Under the pieces are notes generated by a model that saw nothing but the letters and a program-made list of their open reading frames with translations, was not told the DNA's origin and ran no database searches. Shown here piece after piece: positions 38,166 to 49,692 of a DNA stretch of 64,000 nt (within the stretch, counting starts at the first letter, position 1; each line of letters opens with the position of its first letter). The stretch spans positions 55,344,753 through 55,408,752 of the forward strand of contig NC_090281.1 of the NCBI RefSeq assembly GCF_037392515.1, given 5' to 3'. Source of the stretch: Haliotis asinina. Taxonomy: Eukaryota > Mollusca > Gastropoda > Lepetellida > Haliotidae. A program made the translations under genes and the position numbers.

Positions 38166-40339
38166 CACTGAACGGTCAGTATAAATGGACATACACAGGC
38201 GATTGGCATTCAGCACAGTTCGTTCAAACTAGAGGTTAATTCTCTCCCGAATGACATAGACAGTGTCTCTGATTAATACATGGGTTTGATTGCAACATAA
38301 ATGCCAGAATTAAATGCCAGGTACCAGGTCTTTGGCCACTGGAACAGTTTAATGTAATTCATATCATAAAACTACTAGATAATGTAATAAGTCTCTTTCT
38401 AATCCGGAGATGACATCAGCAGATGCATTTGGTGAACGTTGAACCCCAGCGTTCACGCAGTCCATTTAGTATCACAATAAAAACTACTTCTACAAATTAC
38501 TTGGAAAATATATGATTGACAGACGAGCAACAGTAAACATGGCTAGCTCGATAATGTGAAAATTATTCAACGTGTTTCCAGACGTTTACTCTTAACAACT
38601 ACACGAGAAATTACTGATTTGACATATGAGACATTTTAATGTACCACACATTCAGCCCAGAATACACTACGGTGGGGGGTCGTTAAGCGAGTAGGTAAAG
38701 GCAGATACCCAACAGCCACTTGCATCACATATAGTACAAACAATTGATGTATTTTTTCAAACACTTTACACAAATGTCGGAACTTCTTTCCCAAACTGCC
38801 TAATTTCATGATAAATCAAACAAAAGTTTATTACGATATTGAAAAGTAGAAACCCCTTCTCTAGCTGGTGTCAGTTTTAAGTGACCAGCGCTAGGAATTT
38901 ATTGACTCGATGAACGTAGATTAAGAGAGTTGACCAGATTTCGCATTCAAGTACCGCCAGTGGCTTAGGTTGTGACGAGAATTGTCGATGTTTTCTGAAA
39001 AACAACACATTTATGGATTGGATTAGGAAATTGACAATTCATCAAGAGGTGATGCGTTAATCAACATTCCTCGCAGCGGGCAAGTGTTATTCTACGAACC
39101 ATTCCAGATCGTTTCGGCCATTACAGATTCCGGAATGGCAACGGGACATTAGAGAGATGGCTCTATACTCATTTAGCGTCGTTTCGTCTTCACAATAGCA
39201 ATGGCGTCTGTTGTTTATTGCCTTGGGAAATCGTTGAATCCCCTTCTATCATAAAAATTAAATATTTCTCAAATTTGCGCGTCCTTGCACGTGGTAATAT
39301 GGGAGTCTAACAGGGATAATTGAAAAGAATTAGCGACTATTCAAAACCATATGCACTGCTTTGAGAAAAACCCTAGTAACTCAAGCGACCGATTTAGACG
39401 CAAAGCGGAATACACAAAATGGCGTACCGGGGCAATAATATAGAAAAATCTATTAAGACATAGAGGCGAAGTGCTCATTTTGACTGAGGCTCTGGTGATT
39501 AGGTCTAACTTCAAGGCAAAACGTTCGTATTTTACTTCCATTGAAGCAGTAGGAGGCCGCATGCTATTGATCTGTGAATGTTTCAACTTTCATGGAATCG
39601 CTTCTGTCCCGTCCTCCCATGCAATACGCGGTAATCAAAGAGGCAATATTATTGGGAAACAAATCTGCCAAACCGATTCTCCCAAATTTTTCATTTACGG
39701 ATTGACTCTGTCGGGATTTTTTGGTGAAGCAAATGTTGGAATTGGCGACCTGGAAGTCTTTAGTAGAAGGCGCGTCTGGCTTCACCATCAAGCCTCAGCA
39801 TTGCCACCGCTTATACGGCTGGTTAAATAACGTAATTATTTCTCAAAGTGTATTCAGACACACAGAAAAAGCCATTCAAAACATGAATAAACTCGCCTTC
39901 CTTTGATGGTTGGTGTCAGGCACGTAAATACTCACGAGTTGTAGCCAATCAACACAGGGCTGCGTCCCACAATAAACGCATTCAAACATACAGTTTTCAA
40001 AAGAACAGGAACGTTAAAAAACGTTTTATCAATGTTGAGAGGTCTTTGAGACTTAAACGGTGGTCCTTCAGATGTGGCGTGAAAGATTTATGTAAGAGTT
40101 ATATCGACACAAGTGGTGTTGAAATGTAGCTCGTTTGCATAATAACACTCCTAATAATGTAAACCACGCCCCTAATTAAATCAGGTTTGTAATTTGGTTT
40201 TGGGAAGGGTTCTTAACGGACATGGGGAGCTGTCATTTTCACATTTGAATACCTTTTCCATTTTTAACCATTCCTTTTCTTTTGATTGTTTATTACTTAG
40301 ATATGTCCATTTGTTAAATTTATTACATACATTGAATTT
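38166..40339. other. Repeat-poor stretch, no gene seen; possible regulatory DNA
   Basis: 38900-39850 is ordered, repeat-free sequence. A 119-codon frame at 39471-39830 overlaps a 75-codon frame on the other strand. Neither resembles a protein family I know, so I leave both out as genes. Confidence 0.3.
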
Positions 40340-40450
40340 ATTTAAATTTATGTAAATGTATGACATACACTGACCTGACCACGTGATCCCGTTATTCGCT
40401 TCACACAACAAGCATGGGATGCTGGAGCCCAGTTCCTGCTCAACCTTCAC
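40340..40450 (-). mobile_element. SINE-B fragment
   Basis: GACCTGACCACGTGATCCCG and CACACAACAAGCATGGGATG match the 5' half of SINE-B in reverse orientation. Confidence 0.55.
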
Positions 40451-43217
40451 CAGATTCTCCATAACAGATTATCAAGAGTGTGTGCATTTTGTTTTACGCC
40501 GCAATTTTCCAGGATTATCACACCAGGTGATACCTGTGATGGTGTTCACACGTCTTACACAAGGTTAAACCAAGCTCTCTTGGAATATCAGAAGGTTTTA
40601 AGGAAGGTTAAATCCCGAAAGCCAGTTACACACCGAGGAGATACCGATTCTGGAACGGTCTCTACAAAACAGGCCTCAGAATGGTAGCTGACTCCTCAGG
40701 GGCGTTTGTTTACACCATCAATCTCTGGTTTTCAGGTGTGACGTTTTTGACACATAGCCAAGCAATAATTAATTGTTTCCATCTCTATGTTCCTCTAAAA
40801 AATATGTTTGTCTTCAAGGTCACAAATGTGAATCTTGACCCCTGCCCTCTCTTCTTCACCAAATTCTATACCCCTATAAAAAAATTACAAACAAGACTCC
40901 TTACAGTTGCTCCTTGACTTACAAATAGTCTCTGAAATGAGCACATTTTACAGAAAAAAGTGCATAGTAAAAAATATAATGAAAAGGAGTCCTGAGACTC
41001 TCTTCATTTTTCAGAGTGGAAATCTTGACTTGCCACATTTTCTAGACTTGCGTGGACTTTACTGGATATATTTGCTGCAGGATCTGTTTGTCAGACTAAA
41101 ATGTTCCCTGAAGATGTGGTTTAGAATTGGTCCTGGGTAGCCCTTGCTGGTCGTCAGAAGCGATTAACGGTATCCAATGGACTGACTCGTTAATTTGCTC
41201 ATCATCACTGTATCGCATCAGGCCTCTCATCATCCATGTCGTTATCTCAATCACTGGCGACCTGTCGGTCTGCACCCTTAGTATTATTCTTATTTACTGA
41301 GAACTGTTATATGGCTAGAAGATGTCTGCGTCCAACGTTCTGCAACAACCAGCCAACAAATAAACAAACCTTCCAACAAAACAACCAATTAACCAATCAC
41401 GCAACCACCCAAACAAGCACACAAACGTACACCCTTTTAGCATATTCATCCAGTGATAGTGGTGTTACTTGCAACAGCAGCAGAGAGAACGCATCGCCAT
41501 TTGGAATAAATCCAATTACCTTACTAATCTCGTCTTCTAATCATACAACAAAAGTTGAGATTACAAACACACCTTCATCGTCCATCTTGGATTTCAAACA
41601 CATCTTGCACGTGCCGCTTATTTAAACAATGCACACGGACAAAAAGTCTTTTAAGCCCATACTGCTTAATAATGATTCAAATATAATTGGTCTGGCTCGA
41701 AATAATAACAATAAATCGTTCAATAACCGGTTACTGTGTCTACCGTGTTGACGAAACGGCTAAGGAGGTTTGGAATTTTATATGGCCCAAGACATTTACG
41801 CTAATGATAAGTCTTACTAATCGCTGGCACGGGATATCAATTTCTTGCTTTCGTTTCTCTCACGTAACTGCAAGAAAAATGTGCTCTATCTATGAGACAC
41901 AGCAGAAAACCCTTACTTCTGTCATTTTTTATCAAACGAATGTTGTGTGAAAGTGAATTCGTGCGCCATGAAGACCATTCTAACAATCGCGCACGGATAC
42001 ACGGCACGTAGACAGTTTGACCCTTGACCTTAGAGCACGCGAGATCACGAGAACTATAACGGGAAACAATATGCGGTATAACGACAAGTCTTTCCCGGAG
42101 TGGATGGGCGTTCTTATCGAGACTGTGGCAGATGAAAATTAGAGAAATTACTTGAAAGAGGTCAGAATTGGTGGTAAACATGCCATTTCTATAACATTTA
42201 GGTCATTTTGGATAAAAAGCAGTAAATTGTGTGTCCGTTTCAATAAGTAGTTCTACATACTGTGCGCGAGACGTGGGTGATAGTTGGTCCTTGAGCATGG
42301 CATTTTAAGGGCAGGAGACAACGCCGTGTAAATGTTGAATAATCTGATTATCCGTCATTATGAAATGATTTATGGGTAGAGAGCATGATCGCCTTGGCAG
42401 TCGGTGCACTTTGGATAAAACACGCTTAATAGGCAAATGTTTGATATTTGCTCATTATTTATATCGATCCTTATGAAATAACTCTGATAAGTTTAGTGTA
42501 TCTCGACAATGATTTAAATGTAACTTTGGTCAACATACTTAAAATACGACGCACTTATTCTGAAGATTACATATCCGCTTACTGACTAAGTCATATGGGT
42601 CATTAATAGTAATCTGGTTACTAGAATAATGTATTGATTACTATTTAATATTAGTGCATTTAACTGTGCAACGAACGAACTGTAATATAATTAGAAAATC
42701 GCAGTTGCGCATTTAAAACATGTACCAAAAACGAACAGCCTTCTTTCAGCTGTAAAGAAACGTGTTTATACTGAACATTCACGGTGCCAAAATCGGTTAA
42801 AGTGCCAGTGCCAAAGATCCTGAAATGGACACCTTTTCAAACTAAAGAACAGCAAACTTCCTTGTTCTACTTCGACGCTCTTTCCGTTTTTCCTGTAATT
42901 CTCTTTTCATCTAAACAATATTTTCTATTTGAAAAACACATAAAAGAGTGAATGAGTGAATTAGGTTTAAGCTGTCGACGTTTTCTTGTTATTACTTGTG
43001 ACTAAGATTTCAAAAACAGTTCATAAGAATAATAAAAATGAGCGAAAGGGGACAATTTTTCAAACATCAAGAGAAAATGAAACCATTTGCAAGTCCCTTG
43101 ACAAAATACATTTTTGCCCCATCCATTATCTACATCGCAAAAGGATTACCTCAGTCAAAGACAATCTTTTGTTCATTTTTTTTTCGACACATTTTCATGA
43201 AAGTCTCAGCTCCTTGA
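40451..43217. other. No gene seen; SINE-B scrap at 41138
   Basis: TGGTCGTCAGAAGCGATTAACGG-like text at 41150-41172 is a SINE-B scrap. 41700-42900 is repeat-poor and mostly AT-rich. The 129- and 114-codon frames here have no family resemblance. Confidence 0.35.
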
Positions 43218-43353
43218 GTTACTGAGCGAGTTAAGTTTTACCAATATTCCAACAATATCACGGCACTTCACACATTTCACCTATGAGGGAATCAACCCCG
43301 GGCCTTCGGCGTGGAGAGCCAACGCTTTAACCAACAGGCTACCCCACTGCCCC
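43218..43353 (-). mobile_element. SINE-A copy with internal deletion
   Basis: TACCAATATTCCAACAATAT, AATCAACCCCGGGCCTTCGG and CTTTAACCAACAGGCTACCC; the GACACCAGAAATGG part is lost. Confidence 0.85.
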
Positions 43354-43740
43354 TCTGCTCTGAGGACGATCTGCACTTACACCTACACATAATGAGACAG
43401 TAGAATGTTAACATTCAGAAGAGCATCTCATCCTACCGTGTACCCAGTCACTGCTGGTGTTCTGAAAGTCACTTATCTTAGATACCCCACATGTATCATG
43501 CGCTTCGGAAACCCGCATGACTGAAGCTGCCGAATGGGTTTACCCTTGTGAGGACTCTCTGCCGCCAGAGTACTTGTAGGTATGCAATTTGCTTTACACA
43601 GGCCCAAGTGCAATTCAAACTGACAAACAAAGTGGGGTTTTAATGATTTAAAACAAACGTAAGGGGCCATCAAGTGGCTCGACCCTAGTTCTTCGTGCAT
43701 GGTTGCTGGATGGTTGCTGACACTATGAATCACATCACGA

Positions 43741-44165
43741 TTGAAGTTCCCTGTGGCATACTGACTTCCTGCTGTTTGACGTTCCCTGTGGCGTATTGGC
43801 TTCTGTTATTTGACGTGCACTGTGGCTTACTAGCTTCCTTTGTTTGATGTTCCCTGTGGCATACTGACTTCCTGCTGTTTGACGTTCCCTGTGGCATAGT
43901 GGTTTCTGATGTTTGACGTTCCCTGTGGTATGCTCACTTCCTGTTGTTTTACGTTCCATGTGGCGTACTGGCTTCTGTTGTTTGATGTTCCATGTGGTAT
44001 ACGGGCTTCCTGTTGTTTGATGTTCCCTGTGGCGTACTGGTCTCTGATGTGTAACGTTCCCTGTGGTGTACTGGTTTCCTGTTGTTTTACGTTCCCTGTG
44101 GCGTACTGGCTTCCTTTTGTTTGACGTTCCCTCTGGCATACTGGCTTCCTGGTGTTTGATGTTAC
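43741..44165. repeat. 34-35 bp minisatellite, about 12 units
   Basis: Units around GACGTTCCCTGTGGCGTAC, then TGGCTTCCTG. Moderately diverged, with unit length drifting between 34 and 40 bp. Frames of 134 to 173 codons on the minus strand are by-products. Confidence 0.9.
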
Positions 44166-44195
44166 AACCATGAGTACTTTAGCAACACAGGGCCA

Positions 44196-44345
44196 ATATA
44201 TGTGTGTGTGCGCGCGCGCGCGCATGTGCGTGCATGAGAGATGTGAGAGATAGTGTGTGCGTGAGAGACGTGAGAGATAGTGTGTGCGTGAGAGACGTGA
44301 GGAATAGTGTGTGCGTGAGAGACGTGAGGAATAGTGTGTACGTTC
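44196..44345. repeat. GT/CG-rich simple repeat plus four 27-bp units
   Basis: Alternating TGTGTGCGCGCGCGC at about 44201-44222 (a Z-DNA-prone tract), then four units with GTGTGCGTGAGAGACGTGAG. Confidence 0.9.
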
Positions 44346-44379
44346 GTGCAAAAGAGATCAGTATGTCTGTGTATTAATC

Positions 44380-44573
44380 TGTCTCACAGTCTTTGAACCA
44401 CATACTTATGCCTACTGCCAAGCCTTCTCTGCAGTGCTAAAGCCTTAAATGAAGCAAGTCTAGATTTCCTCAGGTTCAGGAATCTCTGGTCTCCCTGGGG
44501 CTCTTTTTCAATTAAAATGGGTTTGTCTGTTACTATCAAAATTGTATATATTCAGAGACTAAGCCTTAGTCTA
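44380..44573 (+). repeat. Dispersed repeat X, copy 2
   Basis: Second copy of the element at 31506. It carries an extra 15-20 bp (CTCTTTTTCAATTAAAATG) not present in copy 1. Confidence 0.75.
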
Positions 44574-45890
44574 TCTTTCTATGTGAGTGTGCGCGTGTGT
44601 TAGTGCGTGTGTGTACAAAAGGACACGACATGTGTGAGTGTGTGTGCGCGCAACAAAGGCCAGTATGCCTTTGACTGTGTTTGTGAGGGGAGGAGAGAGA
44701 GAGAGTAAGTTACAATAATCAACTCTCTCTCTCCGTTTGTGCTAGTGTATGTATGGTGTACAAACTGCTAAAGTTACCACATAAGTAACTGTTAAATTAT
44801 ACACTATGCAGACCTATTCATCAGCACACGACTAAAACGAACAAAACATTACAATAAAATGTGATTTTGCAAGTGGAGCCGACTCTGCAGGTCCAGCGTC
44901 TTGCCTTGAAAGATGCAGGCAGTACGGTGACGACTATTATTGGGTCACGATGACCCAATATGATCCTTGCTGACCTGTAGCCACTCCCTGGTGTGTGGTG
45001 AAATAAACTGTAACAACAGTAATATCGTCCACGGTGCTGTACGCAAGTTGTCATACAACCATATGAACGCATATGCTGTCAGTAAATTGGGTAGTTAAAG
45101 CTTAAAGTTGCCGTAAATATAATACATTAAAGTTAGAAATAGAAACAAAGGTGGACATGTTGAATTAGTGATTGTCAGATATGCGGACGATCGCGAGTCG
45201 ACATGGAGAAGGATGATCATACGGATGAGGTGAATCTACGACGGGCAGACATGCCCACAAGACGATTTGGGGTGGACTGACAAGCGGGCCGGTCAACTTG
45301 GAGATGGACAGGCTCGTGGACTTCCTGAAGGATAGGCAAGGTGTTAGTCTGCTTGGACATATATACAGACTGGAACACACGCCGCATAGCGCATAGTGCA
45401 ACCTAACAAGCAGTCGGGCCAGGTACAGTTTCACGGAGAGACATACATACAGAGAGACAAACGCTGCAGTCAACATATTCTGCGTCTTTCGGTCAAAGGG
45501 AGATAACCACGGAAGTAAATATAATTGGCTCCCTGGTACTGTCTTAATCGGTCTACTGGTGGGAATTATGTCTTGAATCCCGTGTTAATTTGATTTACGA
45601 AAATAGATATTGTTTCAGAAGTTAGCATTACGTAATTGAGTTCCGTATCAATTATACGAGCTACGATGATTTATGAGAGGAAATCTGATAGTAATTTAGC
45701 ACTGCGATAGAAACGGGGTGATTTGGAGAGTAGCACGCTTTCCCATGTATTGAGATGCGAAAGGAAATGCGCTATTTGGATTGTTCAATTAAAATCCTAA
45801 GTACTTATGCCACTGCGGTTATGATGTGTGTAAGTGCAGGAAAAACCACCATGCGACGGTTTGCGGTTAGAGCAGTCCCTGACCTCTTAA
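44574..45890. other. No gene seen; GT-rich start
   Basis: GT-rich and GA-rich simple tracts to about 44710, then unique DNA. AAAGGGAGATAACCAC occurs at 45496. No exon recognised. Confidence 0.4.
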
Positions 45891-45894
45891 GTAG

Positions 45895-46630
45895 TAACCC
45901 ACTTTGGCGGGTCCCGTCAGCAGGAGACCCGCTGGTCCTCCGTCAGCAGACGTTTGTTTCACCTCTGTCAGCAGAAGACCCGTTTGCTCCACCTCCGTAA
46001 GTAGAAGATCCATTTGTCTGACCTACGTCAGTAGAAGACCCGTTTTCTGACCTCCGCCGTAGGAGACAAGTTTGTTGCATCCCTGTCAGGAAGAGACCTG
46101 TTTGTTTTACCTCCGTCAGTAGGCCACCCGTCCGTTGGATCCCTGTCAGTACGGGACCCGTTTGTCTTACCTGTGCCAGTAAGAGATCCGTTTGTTGGAC
46201 CCCTGTCAGCAGGGGACCCGTTTATCTGACCTGTGCCAGTAGGCCACCCGTCCGTTGGGCCCCTGTCAGTAGGAGAATCTCTAGAAAGAGACCTTATAGA
46301 CCCTGATGGGTGCCCACCATGAAAGACCATTTGGCAGGATTAATAGACTATAAGTCGGAAATTAAGTAGCAAGAGGCCTGTTGGTCGGACTTCAAGTGGC
46401 TAGAGACCCGTTAGTCGAACTTCAAATAACTGGAGACCGTTTAGTCGGACATCAAGTGGCAGAAGACCCGTTAGTCAGATATCAAGTGGCTAGAAACCAG
46501 TTACTCCTTCTGATAGGAGACCCATAAGTGGGCTGGCTCTACATCACAATAAGACCACTGTTAGAAGGAGTAGGTCTGCGGAGGGTTCCACATTACACTG
46601 AGACCCATTAGTCATGACCATTAGTGGGAA
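45895..46630. repeat. Decayed tandem repeat with AGACCCGTT core
   Basis: About twenty units of 30-33 bp. Left part has GTCAGCAGGAGACCCGTTTG-like units; from 46350 units read AAGTGGCTAGAGACCCGTTA. The shared AGACCCGTT core suggests one ancestral array. Confidence 0.8.
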
Positions 46631-46955
46631 ACCTCTTCAATGTGCTAACTGAACGGGTTGTTCGTTTCCACTTAACATGTACCTCACATCTACATGTTAT
46701 TTCATTCATATTCTATAATTGCTCACTCCAGTGCCAGTATTGTTAAGGGCAACGTAAAGGTCATCAATCCAAGACGACTGCACTTCCGTTCAAGGTCAGA
46801 ATCCAACACACTGCACGACATTGTAACATGACTGGTGAATGCCCAGCGCCTGTACTTGGAAACTTTGTGGGAGGGAGTGGATCGGAGCAGGTTATGCTTA
46901 CCCAGTCGTATTGCCAGGAGAGAGTAACATGTGAGAGTCTCTACACCCAGTAAGA

Positions 46956-47117
46956 GTGAGTGAGTTTACTTTTACGTCGCTTTTAGCAATATTCCAGCAA
47001 TATCACGACTGGGAACACCAGAACTGGGCTCCTCATGTTGTACCCATGTGGGGAATCGAACCTAGGTCTTCGGCGTGGCGAGCGAACACTTTAACCACTT
47101 GGCCACCCCACTACCCT
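46956..47117 (-). mobile_element. SINE-A copy, well preserved
   Basis: GTGAGTGAGTTTACTTTTAC, TAGCAATATTCCAGCAATAT, GGGAATCGAACCTAGGTCTT and TTTAACCACTTGGCCACCCC cover tail, body, B box and A box. Confidence 0.95.
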
Positions 47118-47121
47118 TACA

Positions 47122-47283
47122 CACTGACTGACTGACTGACTGACTGACTGAGTTTGGTTTTACGCCGCTTTTAGCAACATTCCAGCAATATCACGACTGG
47201 GAAAACCAGAAATAGGCTTCACACATTGTACCCATGCGGGAAATCAAACCCGAGTGCTCGGCGTGACGACCAAGCGCTTCAAC
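47122..47283 (-). mobile_element. SINE-A copy with (ACTG)n tail, abutting the previous copy
   Basis: Seven ACTG units, then GAGTTTGGTTTTACGCCGC, AACATTCCAGCAATATCACG and GCGGGAAATCAAACCCGAG. The tRNA-like head is truncated. Same orientation as its neighbour, 5 bp away. Confidence 0.92.
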
Positions 47284-47867
47284 ACTCTTCACTATAACTA
47301 CAGTCATTAAGAACTTGCACGTTAATTTGAAAGGACAGACAGACAGTTTATTCAATATTTCAGGCTTTATGACCTATAGCACAGTTGTGTTGTTAGATTT
47401 TTACATTGCAGTCGCGTGGAAATATAAATATACTTGTAGATTTTGCAGTCTAATTTCAAAAATCGTTACAGGAATATTGAAACAGAATATTATATTGATA
47501 TTGCTAGAGTTTAACCGGTTTTTCATTGGTTGTTTATCTTTGTATACAGTTGAGATCATAGGGAATTATCAAAGAGAATTTGACAACGAATGACTACAGA
47601 TGACGTGCTTTTGCGATATATGCATATTATTTCGAGGCTACCTTATATATTCATCAGATGAATGACAGGATCGGAGAACATGACATGCACACGTAGACAG
47701 GTGAAGATAGCTGGAATTAGACACTCAAAAGTGAAGGTAATTGTGACAAAACTATAGTCATGAAACAGTTAGGAGGATAAATGACAGACGGAGAGATGTA
47801 AGGAGGTGAGGCGAAATGGGGCTTAGCGTACGCGTAGTTAAGAATATTTCGCTCATATGGCATGCAT
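47284..47867. other. No gene seen
   Basis: AT-rich DNA. A 92-codon frame at 47315-47593 has no family resemblance. Confidence 0.4.
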
Positions 47868-48108
47868 GTTTATGTGTGACTCCTTGTACTAGGCCAGATG
47901 TAAGCTGGTTTTATAGTGCTAGCTCAGTGAGATACCAAGCTGCAATTAAGCATGAATATCCCATTCAGCAACATTATAGTGATTGAGAGCCGACCAGTCC
48001 TTGTCCCCATTAATGCCGAGCGCCAGGTATGGTATGACTTGGGCAGGGATCGAACCCGCGACTTTGAGCTCCCCTGCTGGACGCTGTACCACTAGACCAA
48101 GCTTACCG
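47868..48108 (-). mobile_element. SINE of a third, unrelated tRNA-headed family (SINE-C)
   Basis: On the minus strand the head reads TTGGTCTAGTGGTACAGCG (A box) and CGCGGGTTCGATCCCTGCCC (B box). The body includes the complement of GTGAGATACCAAGCTGCAAT and TATCCCATTCAGCAACATTA. Only one copy is in the window. Confidence 0.75.
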
Positions 48109-48167
48109 TTCAGTACAGCCTTGGAGCACGGCTAGGTACATGGTAAAGTCGACATAATTTGTGTATG

Positions 48168-48330
48168 GTTTGTTTCACCCCAAAGTCAGATGTATTCCAA
48201 CTACATAACGCCGATAATGGCATCTGAAGCAGATGATCCAGTGACTGACAACATGAGCATCGACAATAACAGCCACACAGTGACATGTATGCAATGGCCA
48301 CCCCATCGAAGCTGGTCTCCTCTTGCGACA
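48168..48330 (-). mobile_element. SINE-B copy, diverged
   Basis: GTATTCCAACTACATAACG, GATCCAGTGACTGACAACAT, GAGCATCGACAATAACAG and CCTCTTGCGACAAG. Confidence 0.65.
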
Positions 48331-48582
48331 AGTTCCGCCCGGTAAGTAAACTGTCTTCCGGTAAGTAAACTGTTATGTTTTATAAACAGTGCATTTATAA
48401 ATATATTAATACAATACATCACATTATCAGATGTCGGGGTCGATTGGACGTTTACACAAACATTGGTTATACATTGCGACCGTTGTTGTCAACGGCGAGA
48501 ATTCGAGGCGTTAGACAACAGCCAAACAATACGCCACAAGGAGGTGGCGTTCTACACCACCATGATGATAATGATGTTCACG

Positions 48583-48662
48583 ACGACGACGATGACGATG
48601 ACGATGATGATGATGACGATGATGATGTTGATGATTTTGGTGGTCGTGGTGGTGGTGGTGGT
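48583..48662. repeat. (GAY)n/(GGT)n trinucleotide tract
   Basis: About 20 GAC/GAT triplets run into GGT triplets. In one + frame this gives a run of Asp then Gly inside a 98-codon frame (48375-48671) that has no other protein-like feature. Confidence 0.9.
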
Positions 48663-49250
48663 GACAAGTAATTAAAGCTGTCCGAAACTTACAACCACGT
48701 CAGCAACAAAATGGTGTCTGCTTTCGAGACAGAAAGAACACGTCTTTATCTGTGAAAACCCCAGAACCAACCCCAACCAGGTTTTTTTTCGCAATTTAAG
48801 TTGTCGGTGTGAATCCATAGAGGAGACCTTTTCAGCAGTTTCTGGTATAACATTTTTTTCTAATCGTTGAAAATGTTACTTCTGGTTGGATTTAAACATG
48901 CAAACTTTTTTTCAAATGCATCGCGCATTGTCCATCTACGACATGAGAAATCAGAAGCGCGCGTAAAATATCTTACAACAACCTGGCGCCGTGCTTCCGA
49001 ACAATCAGTACCAACACCAAAGTCTTGTCAACCTTTGCCTTTCTGCCATTGATTCCATTTACCGTGGAAACGATCTTGTCTTTTTGGTGTGTATTTTGTT
49101 GTGTGTTTAAGGTTACAAAATACTGTAAGTACTCAAGGGCGAATCCACCACTTCGAAGAAATGTGCCTGCACATAAACCATGAACTCAAAAGGTCAGGCT
49201 CCTTGGGGGAAAGTTTTCGGGTGGAAATAAGGAAGTTCCGTATCTGCGCA
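48663..49250. other. No gene seen
   Basis: Unique DNA without a supported exon. Confidence 0.4.
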
Positions 49251-49349
49251 TCTCTCTCTGTCTCTCTCTGTGTGTGTGCGCGTGTGTGTGTGTGTCTCTG
49301 TCTGTCTCTCTCTCCCCCCCCCCCTCTCTCTCTCACACACACACGCACG

Positions 49350-49384
<35 letters not shown>

Positions 49385-49386
49385 CA
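49251..49386. repeat. Compound (CT)n, (GT)n, C-run, (CA)n tract
   Basis: TCTCTCTGTGTGTG, a run of about 10 C, CTCTCTCTCTC and about 30 CA/CG dinucleotides in a row. Confidence 0.95.
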
Positions 49387-49567
49387 CACGACCGCCCAAA
49401 TTTCTCACTTGGTTTCGATCTTTTTCCAAGTTCACATACTTAGGACAAATCGTACAGTAGTTATATACTGATAGTCATGCATGGTATTGACAATCGAGTC
49501 TGTTTTGATAAGTCTACTACACCTACAGTCCAAAGTACACTGTAACATCATCTTCGTTGCCTGCTCG

Positions 49568-49692
49568 GGCAGTGGGGGTAGCCTATTGGTTTAAGTGTTC
49601 GCTCGTCAGGCTGAAGATCCGGGTTCGATTCCCAAAATGGGTAAAGTATGGATCCAGTTTCTGGTGTCCCCTCCATGATGTTACTGGAGGGG
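49568..49692 (+). mobile_element. SINE-A copy, tail lost
   Basis: A box GTAGCCTATTGGTTTAAG, B box CGGGTTCGATTCCC and body CAGTTTCTGGTGTCCCCTCC. Confidence 0.9.

Noticed and set aside
39471-39830. 119-codon frame
   Set aside because: Overlaps an opposite-strand frame, has no family resemblance and no splice or promoter signal.
48375-48671. 98-codon frame with Asp and Gly runs
   Set aside because: The runs come from a trinucleotide tract; the rest is not protein-like.
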